From assembly GCA_905221605.1 (NCBI GenBank), contig CAJNDS010002241.1, forward strand, positions 188,501 to 252,500: 64,000 bases of DNA, written 5' to 3'. Below, piece after piece: positions 33,961-45,274 of this stretch. Under the pieces are notes generated by a model, which was given only the letters and a program-made list of their open reading frames with translations, did no database searches and was not told where the DNA came from. How positions within the stretch are numbered: the first letter of the stretch is position 1; every line of letters starts with the position of its first letter. The stretch is from Symbiodinium natans. Its lineage: Eukaryota > Sar > Dinophyceae > Suessiales > Symbiodiniaceae. Position numbers and translations under genes: made by a program.

Positions 33961-36560
33961 ATGCATCTTGCTGCTGCAATGCACAGGCCCCCATCCATCT
34001 TGAAGCGAGCTGCCTCAACTCTCAGCGTGGCCACCGATTCCAGCTACCAGTCGTTGGTTCCTCTGGGGGTCAGACAGGATGGGAAGGTCCGCAGAGTCCC
34101 AATCTCAGCCTTTAACAGTTTGTCCTTGCAAGCCAAAATAGGTAATTTTCCCAGCGCTTAAGACACGCATGAGGTGCAGAAGCTGGATGAGAAGGCGAAA
34201 GCCACAATTCAGGCACGCAACCCTGTGCCCTTTCCACCCCAAACCCCCCAACCCCCCAAACCCCCAAACCCCCTAAACGCAATTGTAGATTAGCGCAGAA
34301 TGTAGATGCGCCTGCCATGCACCCATCAGAAATGGAATCTGTGGAGCGAAAACGCCAGAATTCTGCCTTGGCTAGGCGCTTGGAGCATCCAGAAGGACCG
34401 CCCCAGGGAGGGGGGGGGCATGAATTACTTTGAACTGGAACTCTACCTAAAACCAACAACAACCCGAAAGCCCATACATATTTACGTGCGTCTTCTTTAT
34501 GGGGTGTTGGCGAGGCTTGCCGGTTGGGCTGTATGAGAAGTGGCAGCAGACGACCTCGCACATCGGCAAGTCGCAGCCCTACTGTGCATGCACGCAGCGT
34601 ATGTCGACTGCCGCGCACGTCGTATACATCTTCAGCTCCGTCAACAAGTGTCAGGTTTCAATTTTTGAAAGCCTTTATCATCGACCCTGACATGCAAGAC
34701 ATGGAAGTCGAGGCGGAGTTCAAGGAGACTCTCGGACACATATATAAATTGTGTTGTTAAGTGTACAACGCGCGATCTGCGGATTGAAGTATAAGGATTG
34801 CCGAGAAGAAAAACAAATCTCATTACGTGGAGTTGCCTCTGGCGGTTCTCAGACAGAAGTACCCCGACGGCGAGCTCAAGGAATTCTTGGAAAAGGAAAT
34901 CCTAGCTAAGCAGGCCGGACGGGACCACCCGCAGGCCAAAGGCAACCAAGAGATGCGTTTGTACAAGGTGTTTGACTGCCAGAAAGAAACCAGTGGCTTG
35001 ACTGCACGCGTGGATCTTATGTTTTTTATGTATGGGCTTCTTGCCAATTCCGATTCCTGCCCAAACCCGGGACCCCTTGAAACTCATAAAGCATAAACCA
35101 AACATGCTCGATCCAAGGCGGCACCGTTTCCAAGTTGTCCACGGCTCTTCGCGCGAAGGAGAAGGTGCCCAAGAACAAGGCGGCGCGCAGAGCTCTGCTG
35201 GAAGGCCTGGAAGCAAAGACGGCTGACATGGTCAAAGAGCAGGGCGTGGCCCCAAAAAAAAAGGCGGCCAAAGCGGAAAGGGTCTTGTCGCCAGAGGAGG
35301 AGAGCAAGAAAGAGTTTGATCGATCCATGAAGGAGCTACTCGGAGCACATTCATGTGCCGCACAACTAGACACATGTAGGTGGAGGCGTGTGTATAGTGT
35401 AATGTTTTTTGGGGCGAATCGAATTCACTGCCATTCAGGATTCAATCCCTGGCTGACAAAGCACGTGCTATAGCCCAGCGCCTCAAGAATCTTCAGAGCA
35501 CCACGACTTTGACGGAGGCCATGAACTGAGCGGTGTAAGTTAGATAAAATGGATGTAGGGTTTGAATATAGTCTACGGCTTGGGTTTCTATATAGGGTAC
35601 TTCAGGGGGTTTAGGCCTTCTTAAGGGTCAAGAAAGAGCTATAGGGTATAGAGGGGGTTTAGGACTTATGAAGGGTTTAGGGTTGAGAAAGAGTCTGCGG
35701 TTTGGGTTTCTACAGGGTATATGCGGGTTGGGCTTCTTTGGGATTTACAGTCTACGGTTTGGGTTACACCCGATAAAGAGTCTACGGTTTGGGTTTCCCT
35801 CAGGGTATATATAGGGGCTTATTGGTTTATAGGCATTGTAAAGAGTCTAAGGTTTGTTGGGTTTCTGGGCTACGAAACCAGCAGCGCAGGCTATGTCTGC
35901 TTCTATCAAGAGCCTGGGCACTGCCAACAAGAAGCTGACCAGGATCCACGGTGAGCTGCTTGCCCGCAATGATGATTTGTAAGGCCCGGCCAAGAGGTTG
36001 CTACACCCTTAGAAACCCTAAACCCTAAACCCTACACCCTAAACCCTAAACCCTATAAACCCTATACGCCCTAAATCCTAAACCCTAAACCCTATATAGA
36101 ATGCTCATGACTGCAGGCTCAATGACTTGATCTTCGCGGCCAATGTTCCAGAGAAGCAGATTAGAGAGAAATTGGAATCCTATCGCAGTACAATCCAGGC
36201 AAGTAGCACGCTGTCGTTGAATCTCCGCCGTGACTCGCGTGCGTGTGCTCCTGACAGGCTTTGCAGAAGGAGATTACGGAGGCAGAGACCACTGCAGCCG
36301 CACAGGAGCGACGCCTCTAGGCATGCATACTTGCCCCAATTGGTGCACACGCCCCAAATGCATGGACCCCACCAACAATCTCAGGTTTGGCTGCAGAGAG
36401 GAAGAGAGCCGAAGCTAAAGCAAACGCGAAGGGGAAGGGGAAGGAGAAGGGGAAGGCCAAAGCAAATGCGAAGTCAGAAGGCAACGAAGGCGAATGGGAT
36501 CAGTGGGAATGGGATGGTGATGTCGCGGCAGAGCCCGCCCCGAAGAGGGCCCGGACCTAG
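33961..36560 (+). CDS. split gene, charged helical dinoflagellate family, APKRART tail
   Basis: Exon-like segments in order: 33961-34100 (RPPSILKRAASTLSVATDSS, typical N-terminus of this family); about 34173-34214 (VQKLDEKAKATIQ); about 34297-34420 (HPSEMESVERKRQNSALARR); about 34530-34580 (LYEKWQQTTSHIGKS); about 34650-34735 (FLKAFIIDPDMQDMEVEAEF); about 34805-35020 (HYVELPLAVLRQKYPDGEL); 35118-35370 (LEGLEAKTADMVKEQGVAPK); about 35440-35515 (DKARAIAQRLKNLQS, donor GAG|GCCATG); 35890-35978 (IKSLGTANKKLTRIHGELLA); 36117-36198 (NVPEKQIREKLESYRSTIQ, donor CAG|GCAAGT); 36258-36305 (LQKEITEAETTAAA); about 36390-36560 (Lys/Ala linker, EWDQWEWDGDVAAEPAPKRA, TAG). GC donors and AG|G acceptors recur. 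The exon at 35890 joins 36117 exactly in phase. I know related sequences from memory as a large uncharacterised dinoflagellate family. Confidence 0.7.
36010..36098 (+). repeat. CCCTAAA units inside an intron
   Basis: Eight or nine CCCTAAA or related units lie inside the 138 bp intron 35979-36116, between two exons that join in phase. Telomere-like units therefore occur inside transcribed sequence. Confidence 0.85.
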
Positions 36561-36564
36561 TTAC

Positions 36565-37236
36565 CTAGTCTGCCCGCCGACGCGGCTGAAAGCGTGTCGA
36601 TCATGCTTTCTAGTTTTGAAGTGCCTGGATCCTGCCCAGCGGCTTGGGGCACATGGGACAATCAGCGCGGATTGGCTGCCGCATGTCTGGTGCGCTTGCA
36701 AGCCCCAACAATCGAAACTAAGCCTGTAATTTCTGTGTATAGCACAGGACTGCACTGCCGACCCGCTGCTGCTTTCATGATCTAGATATCCTACGAGACT
36801 TTGGGGGCCTGGGGTTTTCAACTCCAGATCATGAGAATCGCATCCAGAAATGCCCCGTCCTTATATAGAAGCCGTTTGATGTCGACCAGCTGCAGCGCTC
36901 CAGAGTACAGCGGTGCAGAATGGGAATGTTGTCGCCTCGGATGCATTCGCAGCACTTTTAAACTCAAGACTGAAACCCTTTAGCAAGTCAACTCGACCCA
37001 CACCTGCTATATTGCAGTTTAGCGGTTTTGTTTTTAAATCAGGATTCCTATTTGAGTATATATATGATTTCAAGATAAGGTTATAGTGCCCCACAATACG
37101 CGCCTTAAAGGACACCGTGCATATAATCCCTCAACCCCTTTTAACCCTATAACCCTAAAACCTATGACCCCATATATTTATAAACCCCAAACCCTGTATA
37201 GCCCTATATAAGCCCTAAACCCTAAACGACCTTAAG
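36565..37236. other. intergenic spacer
   Basis: No supported exon. Telomere-like CCCTAAA variants occur at 37130-37225, directly before the next start codon. Confidence 0.5.
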
Positions 37237-37240
37237 TGAC

Positions 37241-40020
37241 ATGTCTGACAGCGCAGCCGCTGCGTGTACTGAACCTTATCCACTTGCTGGCCGAATCCAG
37301 AACTATGTGGAGAAGACTATCCATGATTTTTTCGAAATGCTGGGGAAGGGGGAGGCAGGCCCACCTGTGAGATCGTCCCACCTGGACGTTTGCATCAATG
37401 AGCTTTCGAAGTGCAGGCGAGTATGAAACAAGTGGCCAATGCGCTAGGCCTGCTTCCCACCCAAAAATATTTTTTGGCTAGAGCTACGTACGGTACCACA
37501 CATGTGCGTGTAGATTGGCTTCGTAAACTTAACAGGCAATCTGCGTACGTTGCCCGCGGCACTCATTCCGCAACTCGACTGGCAGTTGGAGAGAGCACGC
37601 TGTCAAACCACTGTCTGACGCCTTTTGAAAATTCCTGCTAACTTCGCAGAGGCCAGAATTTCAAGATTTGATGGAGGCCCTGCAGGCCACGAAGTCATGG
37701 GGTTATGGTCGAACCATGGAGAGATGGGCCAACAAGCAGCCATGGAGTGTCTCCACTTCAAATCACATGATGGCAGTGTGCGTTCGCGAGTGTATGGGCC
37801 TGGGGGCTCCTGCGTGGTGAATCCAAGGAAAGACTCTCCCACAGCCTTTCGTTATGGATGTTCCCATGGCAGCTAGTGCGGCAGAAGCTGTATCGTACTA
37901 ATGTCCTGCGCGCAGGCCTTAATGCTTATGGCATTGTTCGCAGCAAAGGTGTACGTCGATGCGCAGGGGAAAAAGAGAAGCACCATGAAGCACGAAATGC
38001 TGTTGCCGCACGAGCTGGTGGCCTCCTTTTACAAACGAGCTGACTTGTTTCAGCTTCTCACAGGTGCGCCGGGAGCCACTCGCTCAGCATAACCCCCCCC
38101 CCCCCCCCCCCCCCCAAAGTAGACCCTAGAAACCCCGTATTTAGGGTTTAGAAAGGATTTAGGGTTTAGGGTTTAAGGGCACCCTTAAGGCCAAAACAAG
38201 CTATCAACGAGAGCCCCTGCTACAAATACCCTACACCTTTTGTAAACCCTATATGTACACCCTAAACCCTAAACCCTTTCACACTTGAAGATTCCATGTG
38301 GAAACCAAGGCTTTGCGACACTATTGGCAATCAGAGGTCTCCTGCGGGAACAGCTTCTTCACGAGCCACGAGTTTATGAAGGTACCTTGGCTCATGCACC
38401 ACCTTTATATAAACCTGCAGAGTGCTTGCAAGCTAGCTATAGGACAGCGAAAGCTTTGACTATGTCATTCCTCTACGCCTTTATGGTGATGGAGCAGACG
38501 CTTATCGCAACGGGGCCGCATGCACTGGTCCTGCACCCTTTGTCTAGCTCTACCGCGTAAAGAACATGTGACTTCTATAGAATGTCATCAAATGTGATCA
38601 GGACGCCAAAAATTCGAAGTCTTCACTTTGGTAGTTGTGCCGGAGACATCTGAGTCGTCGACGATGATGACCCGATTCTTGCGCCCCGGCAGCAGCTGCA
38701 TGCATCATCTCAGCTTGCGATTAAGGCGCACTAGAATTTGCAGGTGTCGATTTTTCCTTATGTGTTTAAAAGGTTGTCGTGCATGAATGCAACGTTCGCC
38801 CGCGACGGCGCGCGGACACTTGTGCTAGATGTGCTGGCGTGGTCCTTTCATTGCCTGTGCAACACGACTGACACTGGCAACTTTTTGTTTGTAGATCGAA
38901 AGCTCACGACGCCTAATGATAAGCAGCGAACTATTTAAGGCGAAGGCGTGTTTCCGAGTAAAGACCCATGGGGCCAGAGCTTCGACGCAGCCTACATGCC
39001 AGACCGCTGGCGTTCTGCTGGTAAGAGGATAGCCGGTCCATACACTGCTGTTCTCGACGGGTTCCAAGCGGATTGGGAGTTTCACAAGCGGGTATTTCAA
39101 TTGGATCGAGCCTGACCTGAAATATGATACGTGAATTTCAGCCTTTTTCCACATGTCATTCTTAAAATTAAACGCACTATCGATCTAAGGATTCTACAAC
39201 AAGAAGGCTTGTTGCCATTTCTGTGCAGCTCTCCAATGGGCCAACCAACGTGATGAGCTCCCTTTCCTCTACACCAACTTCGGGCCCCTCGCAGAGCATC
39301 GCAAAACTCGCTGAATACCCGGGAAATGTTTGTGAAACGTGCACGGGGCAACCGCTGACAAGTGTAAACCAGGCTTGCGCCGTGCAGCTTCTTGGCATTC
39401 ACACCGCATGCATGCGCGTGAGCTTTTAAATCGCCACGTAATAAGTCGTTGTGGGGGAGGGGGGGGTGTAGGGCTTTTTGTTTCGCGTAACTTTGTTGCT
39501 GCGGCTCGGCGCTGCAGTTGTCCAGTAACGCGTAATTAAGGACTCCTACGGATTGGATGCACATCGTGCTTTGGTGTGGGACGGACTTCTCGCAGGGATG
39601 CTGCAGCAAATCACGACGACACATCGTGTTTTCAAGCTCGATTTCGGGAAGGGAGGCTGGGGTTGGCGTGGGAAGATCCGCGCTTGGGCGGAGCGTGCAA
39701 AAGTTAGGGACCGTGTGCTGCAGCCGCTTTGTTCACAAGCGCAGTCCTCACAACACCAAAGTGGTCGAAGTATCTCAGAAAGTATTAAAAAAACGCGACG
39801 TCGTGCCGATACATGCTGCGTGGGCTGCAAGTCATGACCTCTATCTGTGAGAAGCAGCAGGGGGCCTATCAAAGGTTTACACGTTGCCTGTCTGCACTTC
39901 GCAACTCTTGTTTGCGTGTCGTGCGCATGCACGGCATGCGCGATTTGCTGTTCGTGTTTTACTGCACACATGTGCACGCAGGGACCTGAAGGGGCTTGTG
40001 TTTCCTCGCCGACCTGGAGC
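37241..40020 (+). CDS. split gene, RLYGDGAD family, possibly transposase-derived
   Basis: Exon 1 (37241-37416) starts MSDSAAAACTEPYPLAG and ends at TGCAG|GCGAGT, a GC donor. It joins in phase to 37652-37775 (RPEFQDLMEALQATKSWGYG). Then 37916-38063 (KVYVDAQGKKRSTMKHEMLL, HELVASFYKRADLFQLLTG); about 38443-38510 (FDYVIPLRLYGDGADAYR); about 38741-38880 (TLVLDVLAWSFHCL); about 38940-39110 (EGVFPSKDPWGQSFDAAY, FQADWEFHKRVFQLD); about 39190-39325 (KKACCHFCAALQW, TNFGPLAEHRKTR); 39541-39705 (VWDGLLAGMLQQITTTHRVF, RAWAERAK); about 39981-40034 (LVFPRRPGAHDAE). This order matches, from memory, a multi-copy dinoflagellate family. The spacing GDGAD ... DVLAWSF ... DWEF ... CHFC recalls the core of Tnp2/CACTA transposases; that link is an inference. 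The 3' end and the exon near 38290-38390 are unresolved. Confidence 0.65.
38093..38285. repeat. poly-C tract and telomere-like units inside an intron
   Basis: A C-tract of 23 bases (38093-38115) is followed by TTTAGGG and CCCTAAA units in opposite orientation, between two exons of the RLYGDGAD gene. Confidence 0.85.
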
Positions 40021-40039
40021 TCATGATGCTGAGGTCTGG

Positions 40040-40925
40040 ACCCTCGAACCTAAAACGGTTTAGGTCTTAGGGTTTAGGATTTAGGGTTACATGATATAAG
40101 GTACCCCGCCCCAAGTATAACCCGCAGTTTCTATGTAGGAGCCCTGCGGCCCTGCGCATTCCAACATATGGAGGTACTTCGATCAGAGAACCGCAGATCG
40201 TTCGGTCGAGCAAACGTGTGTCACGTTTCGCTTCTACTTCAACGAGCTTGGCGCGAGATGCAATCGATCGACAGCTGCATCGGTAACCACATGCGACCGA
40301 AGATCCCGTCAGCGAACGTGGCGCAATGGAGTTCAAGTACAAAACCAAGATATTACACAAACTATCTGGGCGAAAGACGCCGAGGCTGTAAAGCAGATAG
40401 CGTCTAGAGCTCCAGTCCGTTCATGTCACACCACGTGATTATTCCGCTACGTCCTCAGATGTGTGCTGCGCTTCGGTAAAACAAATGAGGGCCTGACCCA
40501 TTCTCGTTCCCTCGCGGAGTGGCGCCGCACGGAATCTACAGCCCCAAACCCTGAAGAAAAAAAAAACCAAAAACAAACACCTGCATGCTTGGCATGGCTG
40601 ATTGTAAGACCAAGCCTGAATTCCGAAAGACCAATTCCGAAAGCACAACGAATCGCAAAACCCGGCCCGCGTTGCACGTGCGAATTAAAGCGGGCTGTCC
40701 TTGGCAAGTCGTCCTAATTTGTCTTATCTTACCTGTTTTTTTTCTCTCCCTCCCCGTGTTTTTCCGCACGTCTAATAGTCCCAGCCAAAAACTCCCGAGG
40801 ATCGAACCCTGCAATGCAGATCATATACGCGTCAAACTCTTGACGCGAGCTGATTTCTTTGCGGGGACCTTGGCCTTTAGGTTTCGCATCGGATTTTTTG
40901 TGGCTTGTCCCAATGGTCTTCTAGC
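40040..40925. other. convergent spacer between plus and minus gene blocks
   Basis: All supported genes left of here are on the plus strand and all to the right are on the minus strand, so this is a tail-to-tail switch. The sequence is complex with one TTTAGGG cluster (40070-40090). Small ORFs on both strands (40067-40360 minus, 40585-40947 plus) show no family character. Confidence 0.5.
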
Positions 40926-40985
40926 TACTTGCCAAACGGCCTTATAACAGGCCCAACGCCCTTATCACCCCAAACGGTCTTACAT
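40926..40985 (+). repeat. CCAACGCCCTTAT repeat, second site
   Basis: Three degenerate units (CCAAACGGCCTTATA, CCAACGCCCTTATCA, CCAAACGGTCTTACA) border the 3' end of the damaged transposase copy. They are related to the five units at 21262-21372. Confidence 0.75.
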
Positions 40986-41016
40986 AGGGGGGCTGTTTGG
41001 CGCTTCCTGGTTCCCA

Positions 41017-43661
41017 CGGTCGCTGCATCTTCAGCTTGCCCTCCTTGTCGTGCCGTGTAGAGATTTCGCACTGGCCAGTGCAGGCCAAACGGCCGGCACC
41101 AATGACACACGCCGACTGCAGATGGCAGGCAGCCTTGGCACTGCTCCGCCAGAACGTCTCGTACGGGCCTCCAACCGACAACACAGACCCCGCTCAAGAG
41201 GGCAGGAGCGACGTCACCCCACTTCAGATCGCCGGGCCTGTCGGGTAGCAGCCTCCGCGGGGCCGACAGGGCCTGCTCTCGGTCTGTGCCCTCGCATAGT
41301 TCCACCCAGCCATGCCGCGTAGGCCTGCATGGGGAACGGAGGAACCCCCGGCTTCATTGCAAACACTCATTGCTTGAAGAGAAAAAACCACCCCCTGTGT
41401 GCGCGGCGGTCCTCGTCCACCCCTGACGGACATGGCGCTGTGCACTTTCGTTGGCTTGCCTTCGACGTAGCGGTAGAGGGCTCCGCCCAGCAAACGTCGT
41501 GACGACTGCCCACCTGCCTGCGTGGCAAGCTGTCTAGGTTCCCCTAGGCACACGATTTTTTTAGTAGGGCTGTCGGATTCATCGCCCACGGGCCTCGTGC
41601 TCCAGCACACATCCACTCTGCATGTACTCTTCTGCCGTGGTGCGTCCATCGCCTCTGAGAAGATCCCCTGCCAGCAGCGACGTGTCCCAAGCGGACGGGA
41701 CGTCGAGCCATCTCTCGCTGCTATTTCGGAAAGTGGCTGCCCTGGTCAGAAGGAGTCCGTGAAGGCTTTCGAAGAAATCTGGAACCGTCATCCTCAGGGA
41801 CACACACGACTTCAGCCGCGTTTTGTGCCAATTTTCTTGGCTTTGCGACCCACTCGCGTAGCCGGGCGCGCATCTGCTGTAGCACCCGCACCAGCACGCC
41901 GAGAGCACGCCCTCCTCGTCGCGCTCCACATAGTGCCGTTCCAGGGCTGTCGCCACGTCTCCCTCGCCCGAGGTCTGCAAGTAGTCCAGCAAGCTTTGCC
42001 AAACGAGATCGAACATCCCCGGCGTGCTGAATCGAGTGAGGTGCACCACGTCCTGCACCAGCTTCACGGTGTCCTTTGGCGCTTCATCGGAGCAGGGCCA
42101 TGCAGGGGAGTCGGGGTCTCTGAGATCTATACTTACGCTCTGACTTCGTCTACGATCGTCTACGCACTGGCCCAGCATGCGCACGCCAGCCAGCCTCCCG
42201 CACCTGGTGCTTTTCCACCACCGAGAAGATGCCCTTCCTCCAGGAGTTGATTTTTTCTGCGTCTGGCCGAGCGTTGTCCACGGGCTTCTTCCGGTTCGCT
42301 GCCACAAGGTGCGAAAAATCCGCGTTCCTGGCGCACTCCTCGCCGAAGACGGAGACTCGAGCTTGCTCCAAGCCCACATGCAGGTCGCCGGCCAGTTGGC
42401 AGGGCTGGAGCTCCGCCTGCGGGACCAAAGTATGTTGTGGACATTGTGACAACTCGACCTAAGTATGCGGCCTATACCGAATTTACGTTGCGACGTGCAG
42501 AGGCGCTGCATCCTGACCTGAGCGAGCTTCCGCCAGCAGCGCTGGGCGGCGTTGAACACTGCAGTGTACGTCACGCGCGACTCGGACGCCACCAGCGCGA
42601 ACAAAACCTCCTTGAAGCTGGTCGTAGATGGGCACCTCCTCGACTTGATCTGCACACCGAAGCAAATCAATCGGAACCCATCTCGGACCAGGCTGTGGGT
42701 GCCGTCTGTCGACAGCTTGATTTGCTTCTTGTTCACAAGCTTCTCCAGAACTGCTGTGACGAGTCGAGGAACCGTGAAGATGAAGTAGAAGTCCGCATCG
42801 TACGACTCGGACAGAATCGTCAGCCGACTGTCGTCCACTAGCTCCTCAAGCTTCTGCCATAGCGGAGACGCACAGAGAGCCTCGAAGTCCGCGGGCATCC
42901 AAGCATGCTTGCTGGCCTGGCGGTACTTGCCCGGATTAGACTTCCGTAGATTGGCCACGTACGTGCGCACCTGCGTCTCCTCGGGCAACTCGTCGACGCC
43001 CAACTTCGCACACAGATGATTCATGAGGGCCTGCGTGGCGGGCTGTGGGTCGAGGGGCCCGAAGCAAGGAACTGAGACGAATTGTCTGCAATTGAAGGTT
43101 CATGCCTATGCAGTACAGAAACTACTCTCAGCCAAGCCCTGCCCACGACAAGCTCTCTGCCTGCACTCTGTACCGTGGGTTCTTGACGAGATACTGCCGG
43201 ACGATGGCCTTGCTGCGGTTCTTCAGGCCTCCGTTTCCATGCGCGGCATCCTTGAGGCCGTGGGCAGCGCCGTTGGTACGCACCCTGAACTCCCCCTTGT
43301 TGTACGTCGCTATACCTCTGAAACGACAGGTTCCCTTTTTGCAAGTCGTGCAACGAAATCGGTACGTGTACCGGCCCGGCGCTGGTGAGGACTCGTTCGC
43401 CGAAGCGGCTATTGTGATCTCTTGCCCGCGTGCCCACTGATACAACTCCGCCAGCATGTCCTCCCGCACCCAGTCTTGCGCATCGACGCGGTAGACCTCG
43501 CGCAGCACTTCTGCAGCGTCCTTCTTGGGTCGCCCGCCTGCTGCGCGGCCACGCCCTCTGCCCCGGCGTCCTCCGCGGCCGCCTGCTTTGCCCCCACGCC
43601 CTCGTCTTGCCGGCGGCCCTCTGCCCCGGCGTCCCCCGCGGGCGTCGCCGCGGCCCGCCAT
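41017..43661 (-). pseudogene. MULE-type transposase, copy A, C-terminus damaged
   Basis: Exons 1-4 are predicted at 43161-43661, 42518-43030, 42204-42416 and 41594-42139, identical in translation to copy B. Introns of 130, 101 and 64 bp are removed in phase. The region for the C-terminal exons (41017-41570) differs from copy B by many 1-4 bp insertions and deletions, which shift the frame and remove the Cys/His motif, so copy A cannot encode the full protein as written. The change from identity to an indel-rich tract is abrupt near 41570. Either copy A is decaying at its 3' end, or this stretch was assembled from lower-quality reads. Confidence 0.8.
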
Positions 43662-43932
43662 GGTGCTGCTCCGTCTAAGTTCCGCAGAACAAGTCCCTGT
43701 GCCGAAAATGCCTGAAGCAGCGCAGGAAAAGTATGGAGGGAATGGGTGGACGCACGACATCAACACGCACGTCCCTGGAACAGTCGCAGCAGTGTGCCAT
43801 TAGGTGGTGCACAAGCATGAACTGCACATGAGGGTAATCTACGCGAGCCGCCGTGCTGGCGCAGGACCAAGGGCGAGGCCGTTTCATGCCGCCGGCGCAG
43901 AGCGTTGGCTATCATTGGCTATACTTTATCAC

Positions 43933-43964
43933 GGGATGCTGCCGGGAAGCCCCGCTCAGCACCC
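43933..43964. other. conserved hairpin, copy 3
   Basis: GGGATGCTG / CAGCACCC, 8 bp stem with a bulged A, inner CGGG/CCCG stem, loop AAGC. Confidence 0.6.
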
Positions 43965-43987
43965 GCGTCGCCCTTTGGGCAACGATG

Positions 43988-44515
43988 TCACGGAACACGG
44001 AACGTTCCAGACTGCAGACGCCACGGTCGGCAACCGGAAGCTGCGTCGCGTCTCCCGACATGGCATAGAGCAAGCAAGGCCTCCGAATCCTCCATGAGCG
44101 CGTGCAGCTGGCCCAGCCGATGGGGGCCCCAGTTGAACTTGCCGTTGAGCGTGCGGTGGAAGGACCGCCGGAAGAAGTCGCTTTCTTCCAGCAAGAGTTC
44201 GCTGGACAGCTCGTAGTTCTTCAGGTGGCACGTGCTCCGGTCATGGCAGACATGCTGCAGGAGACACTGCAGTTGGCCATTGTCGAACTCGCTCAGACTC
44301 ACAAGGTGGCGTGGAAGTTTCGGCTCTGGTTCAAGGCACCGCCATGCCATGAACCAGGTCAGGCTCTTCGCGGTCTGGAAAGCATCGTCGGAGTCGGGGA
44401 CGACCTGAACCGGCACGTGCTGGAACGTGGTCATGACTCGAAGTACCTCGTCTACGTTCCGCAGAATCAGTCCCTGTGCCAAAAATGGCTGCAGCATCGC
44501 AGGAAAAAATAGCAT
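43988..44515 (-). CDS. 175-codon ORF, unit A1
   Basis: Starts MLFFPAMLQPFLAQGLILRN and contains DNGQLQCLLQHVCHDRSTCH then SELLLEESDFFRRSFHRTLN, ending SGTFRVP. Its first about 70 bases are clearly homologous to the untranslated leader just upstream of the transposase ATG (CCTGCG, GGCACAGGGACT, TTCTGCGGAAC). The protein is predicted to be helical with a Cys/His cluster near residues 80-96; no family is recognised. Five nearly identical copies occur in the window. Identity of recent tandem copies does not prove selection, so coding is plausible but unproven. Confidence 0.5.
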   Translation of the reverse strand: MLFFPAMLQPFLAQGLILRNVDEVLRVMTTFQHVPVQVVPDSDDAFQTAKSLTWFMAWRCLEPEPKLPRHLVSLSEFDNGQLQCLLQHVCHDRSTCHLKNYELSSELLLEESDFFRRSFHRTLNGKFNWGPHRLGQLHALMEDSEALLALCHVGRRDAASGCRPWRLQSGTFRVP

Positions 44516-44691
44516 CGTCCAACATGCAGAATGAGCCCTAACAGTCGCAGCAGTGTGCCATTAGGTGGTGCACAAGCATGAACTGCACATGAGGGTAATC
44601 TACGCGAGCCGCCGTGCTGGCGCAGGACCAAGGGCGAGGCCGTTTCATGCCGCGGGCGCAGAGCGTTGGCTATCATTGGCTACTTTATCAC

Positions 44692-44723
44692 GGGATGCTG
44701 CCGGGAAGCCCCGCTCAGCACCC
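44692..44723. other. conserved hairpin, copy 4
   Basis: Same hairpin as 43933-43964, at the same place in unit A2. Confidence 0.6.
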
Positions 44724-44746
44724 GCGTCGCCCTTTGGGCAACGATG

Positions 44747-45274
44747 TCACGGAACACGGAACGTTCCAGACTGCAGACGCCACGGTCGGCAACCGGAAGC
44801 TGCGTCGCGTCTCCCGACATGGCATAGAGCAAGCAAGGCCTCCGAATCCTCCATGAGCGCGTGCAGCTGGCCCAGCCGATGGGGGCCCCAGTTGAACTTG
44901 CCGTTGAGCGTGCGGTGGAAGGACCGCCGGAAGAAGTCGCTTTCTTCCAGCAAGAGTTCGCTGGACAGCTCGTAGTTCTTCAGGTGGCACGTGCTCCGGT
45001 CATGGCAGACATGCTGCAGGAGACACTGCAGTTGGCCATTGTCGAACTCGCTCAGACTCACAAGGTGGCGTGGAAGTTTCGGCTCTGGTTCAAGGCACCG
45101 CCATGCCATGAACCAGGTCAGGCTCTTCGCGGTCTGGAAAGCATCGTCGGAGTCGGGGACGACCTGAACCGGCACGTGCTGGAACGTGGTCATGACTCGA
45201 AGTACCTCGTCTACGTTCCGCAGAATCAGTCCCTGTGCCAAAAATGGCTGCAGCATCGCAGGAAAAAATAGCAT
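44747..45274 (-). CDS. 175-codon ORF, unit A2
   Basis: Identical in translation to the ORF in unit A1. The same caveats apply. Confidence 0.5.
   Translation of the reverse strand: MLFFPAMLQPFLAQGLILRNVDEVLRVMTTFQHVPVQVVPDSDDAFQTAKSLTWFMAWRCLEPEPKLPRHLVSLSEFDNGQLQCLLQHVCHDRSTCHLKNYELSSELLLEESDFFRRSFHRTLNGKFNWGPHRLGQLHALMEDSEALLALCHVGRRDAASGCRPWRLQSGTFRVP

Larger units (their letters stand above)
43780..44540. repeat. 760 bp tandem unit A1
   Basis: First of three tandem units (761 bp), starting at CAGTCGCAGCAGTGTGCCAT. It differs from the next two mainly by an extra TA in the phrase GGCTATACTTTATC. The unit carries a hairpin and a minus-strand 175-codon ORF. Confidence 0.95.

Noticed and set aside
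42130-42160. A 17 bp intron GTAAGTATAGATCTCAG in the transposase
   Set aside because: Far shorter than any known functional intron; the 64 bp alternative ending at 42140 keeps the frame.
41579-43024. The 481-codon frame read as one uninterrupted protein
   Set aside because: Its middle third lacks transposase motifs, while another frame supplies GDLHVGLEQARVSVFG between consistent splice borders.
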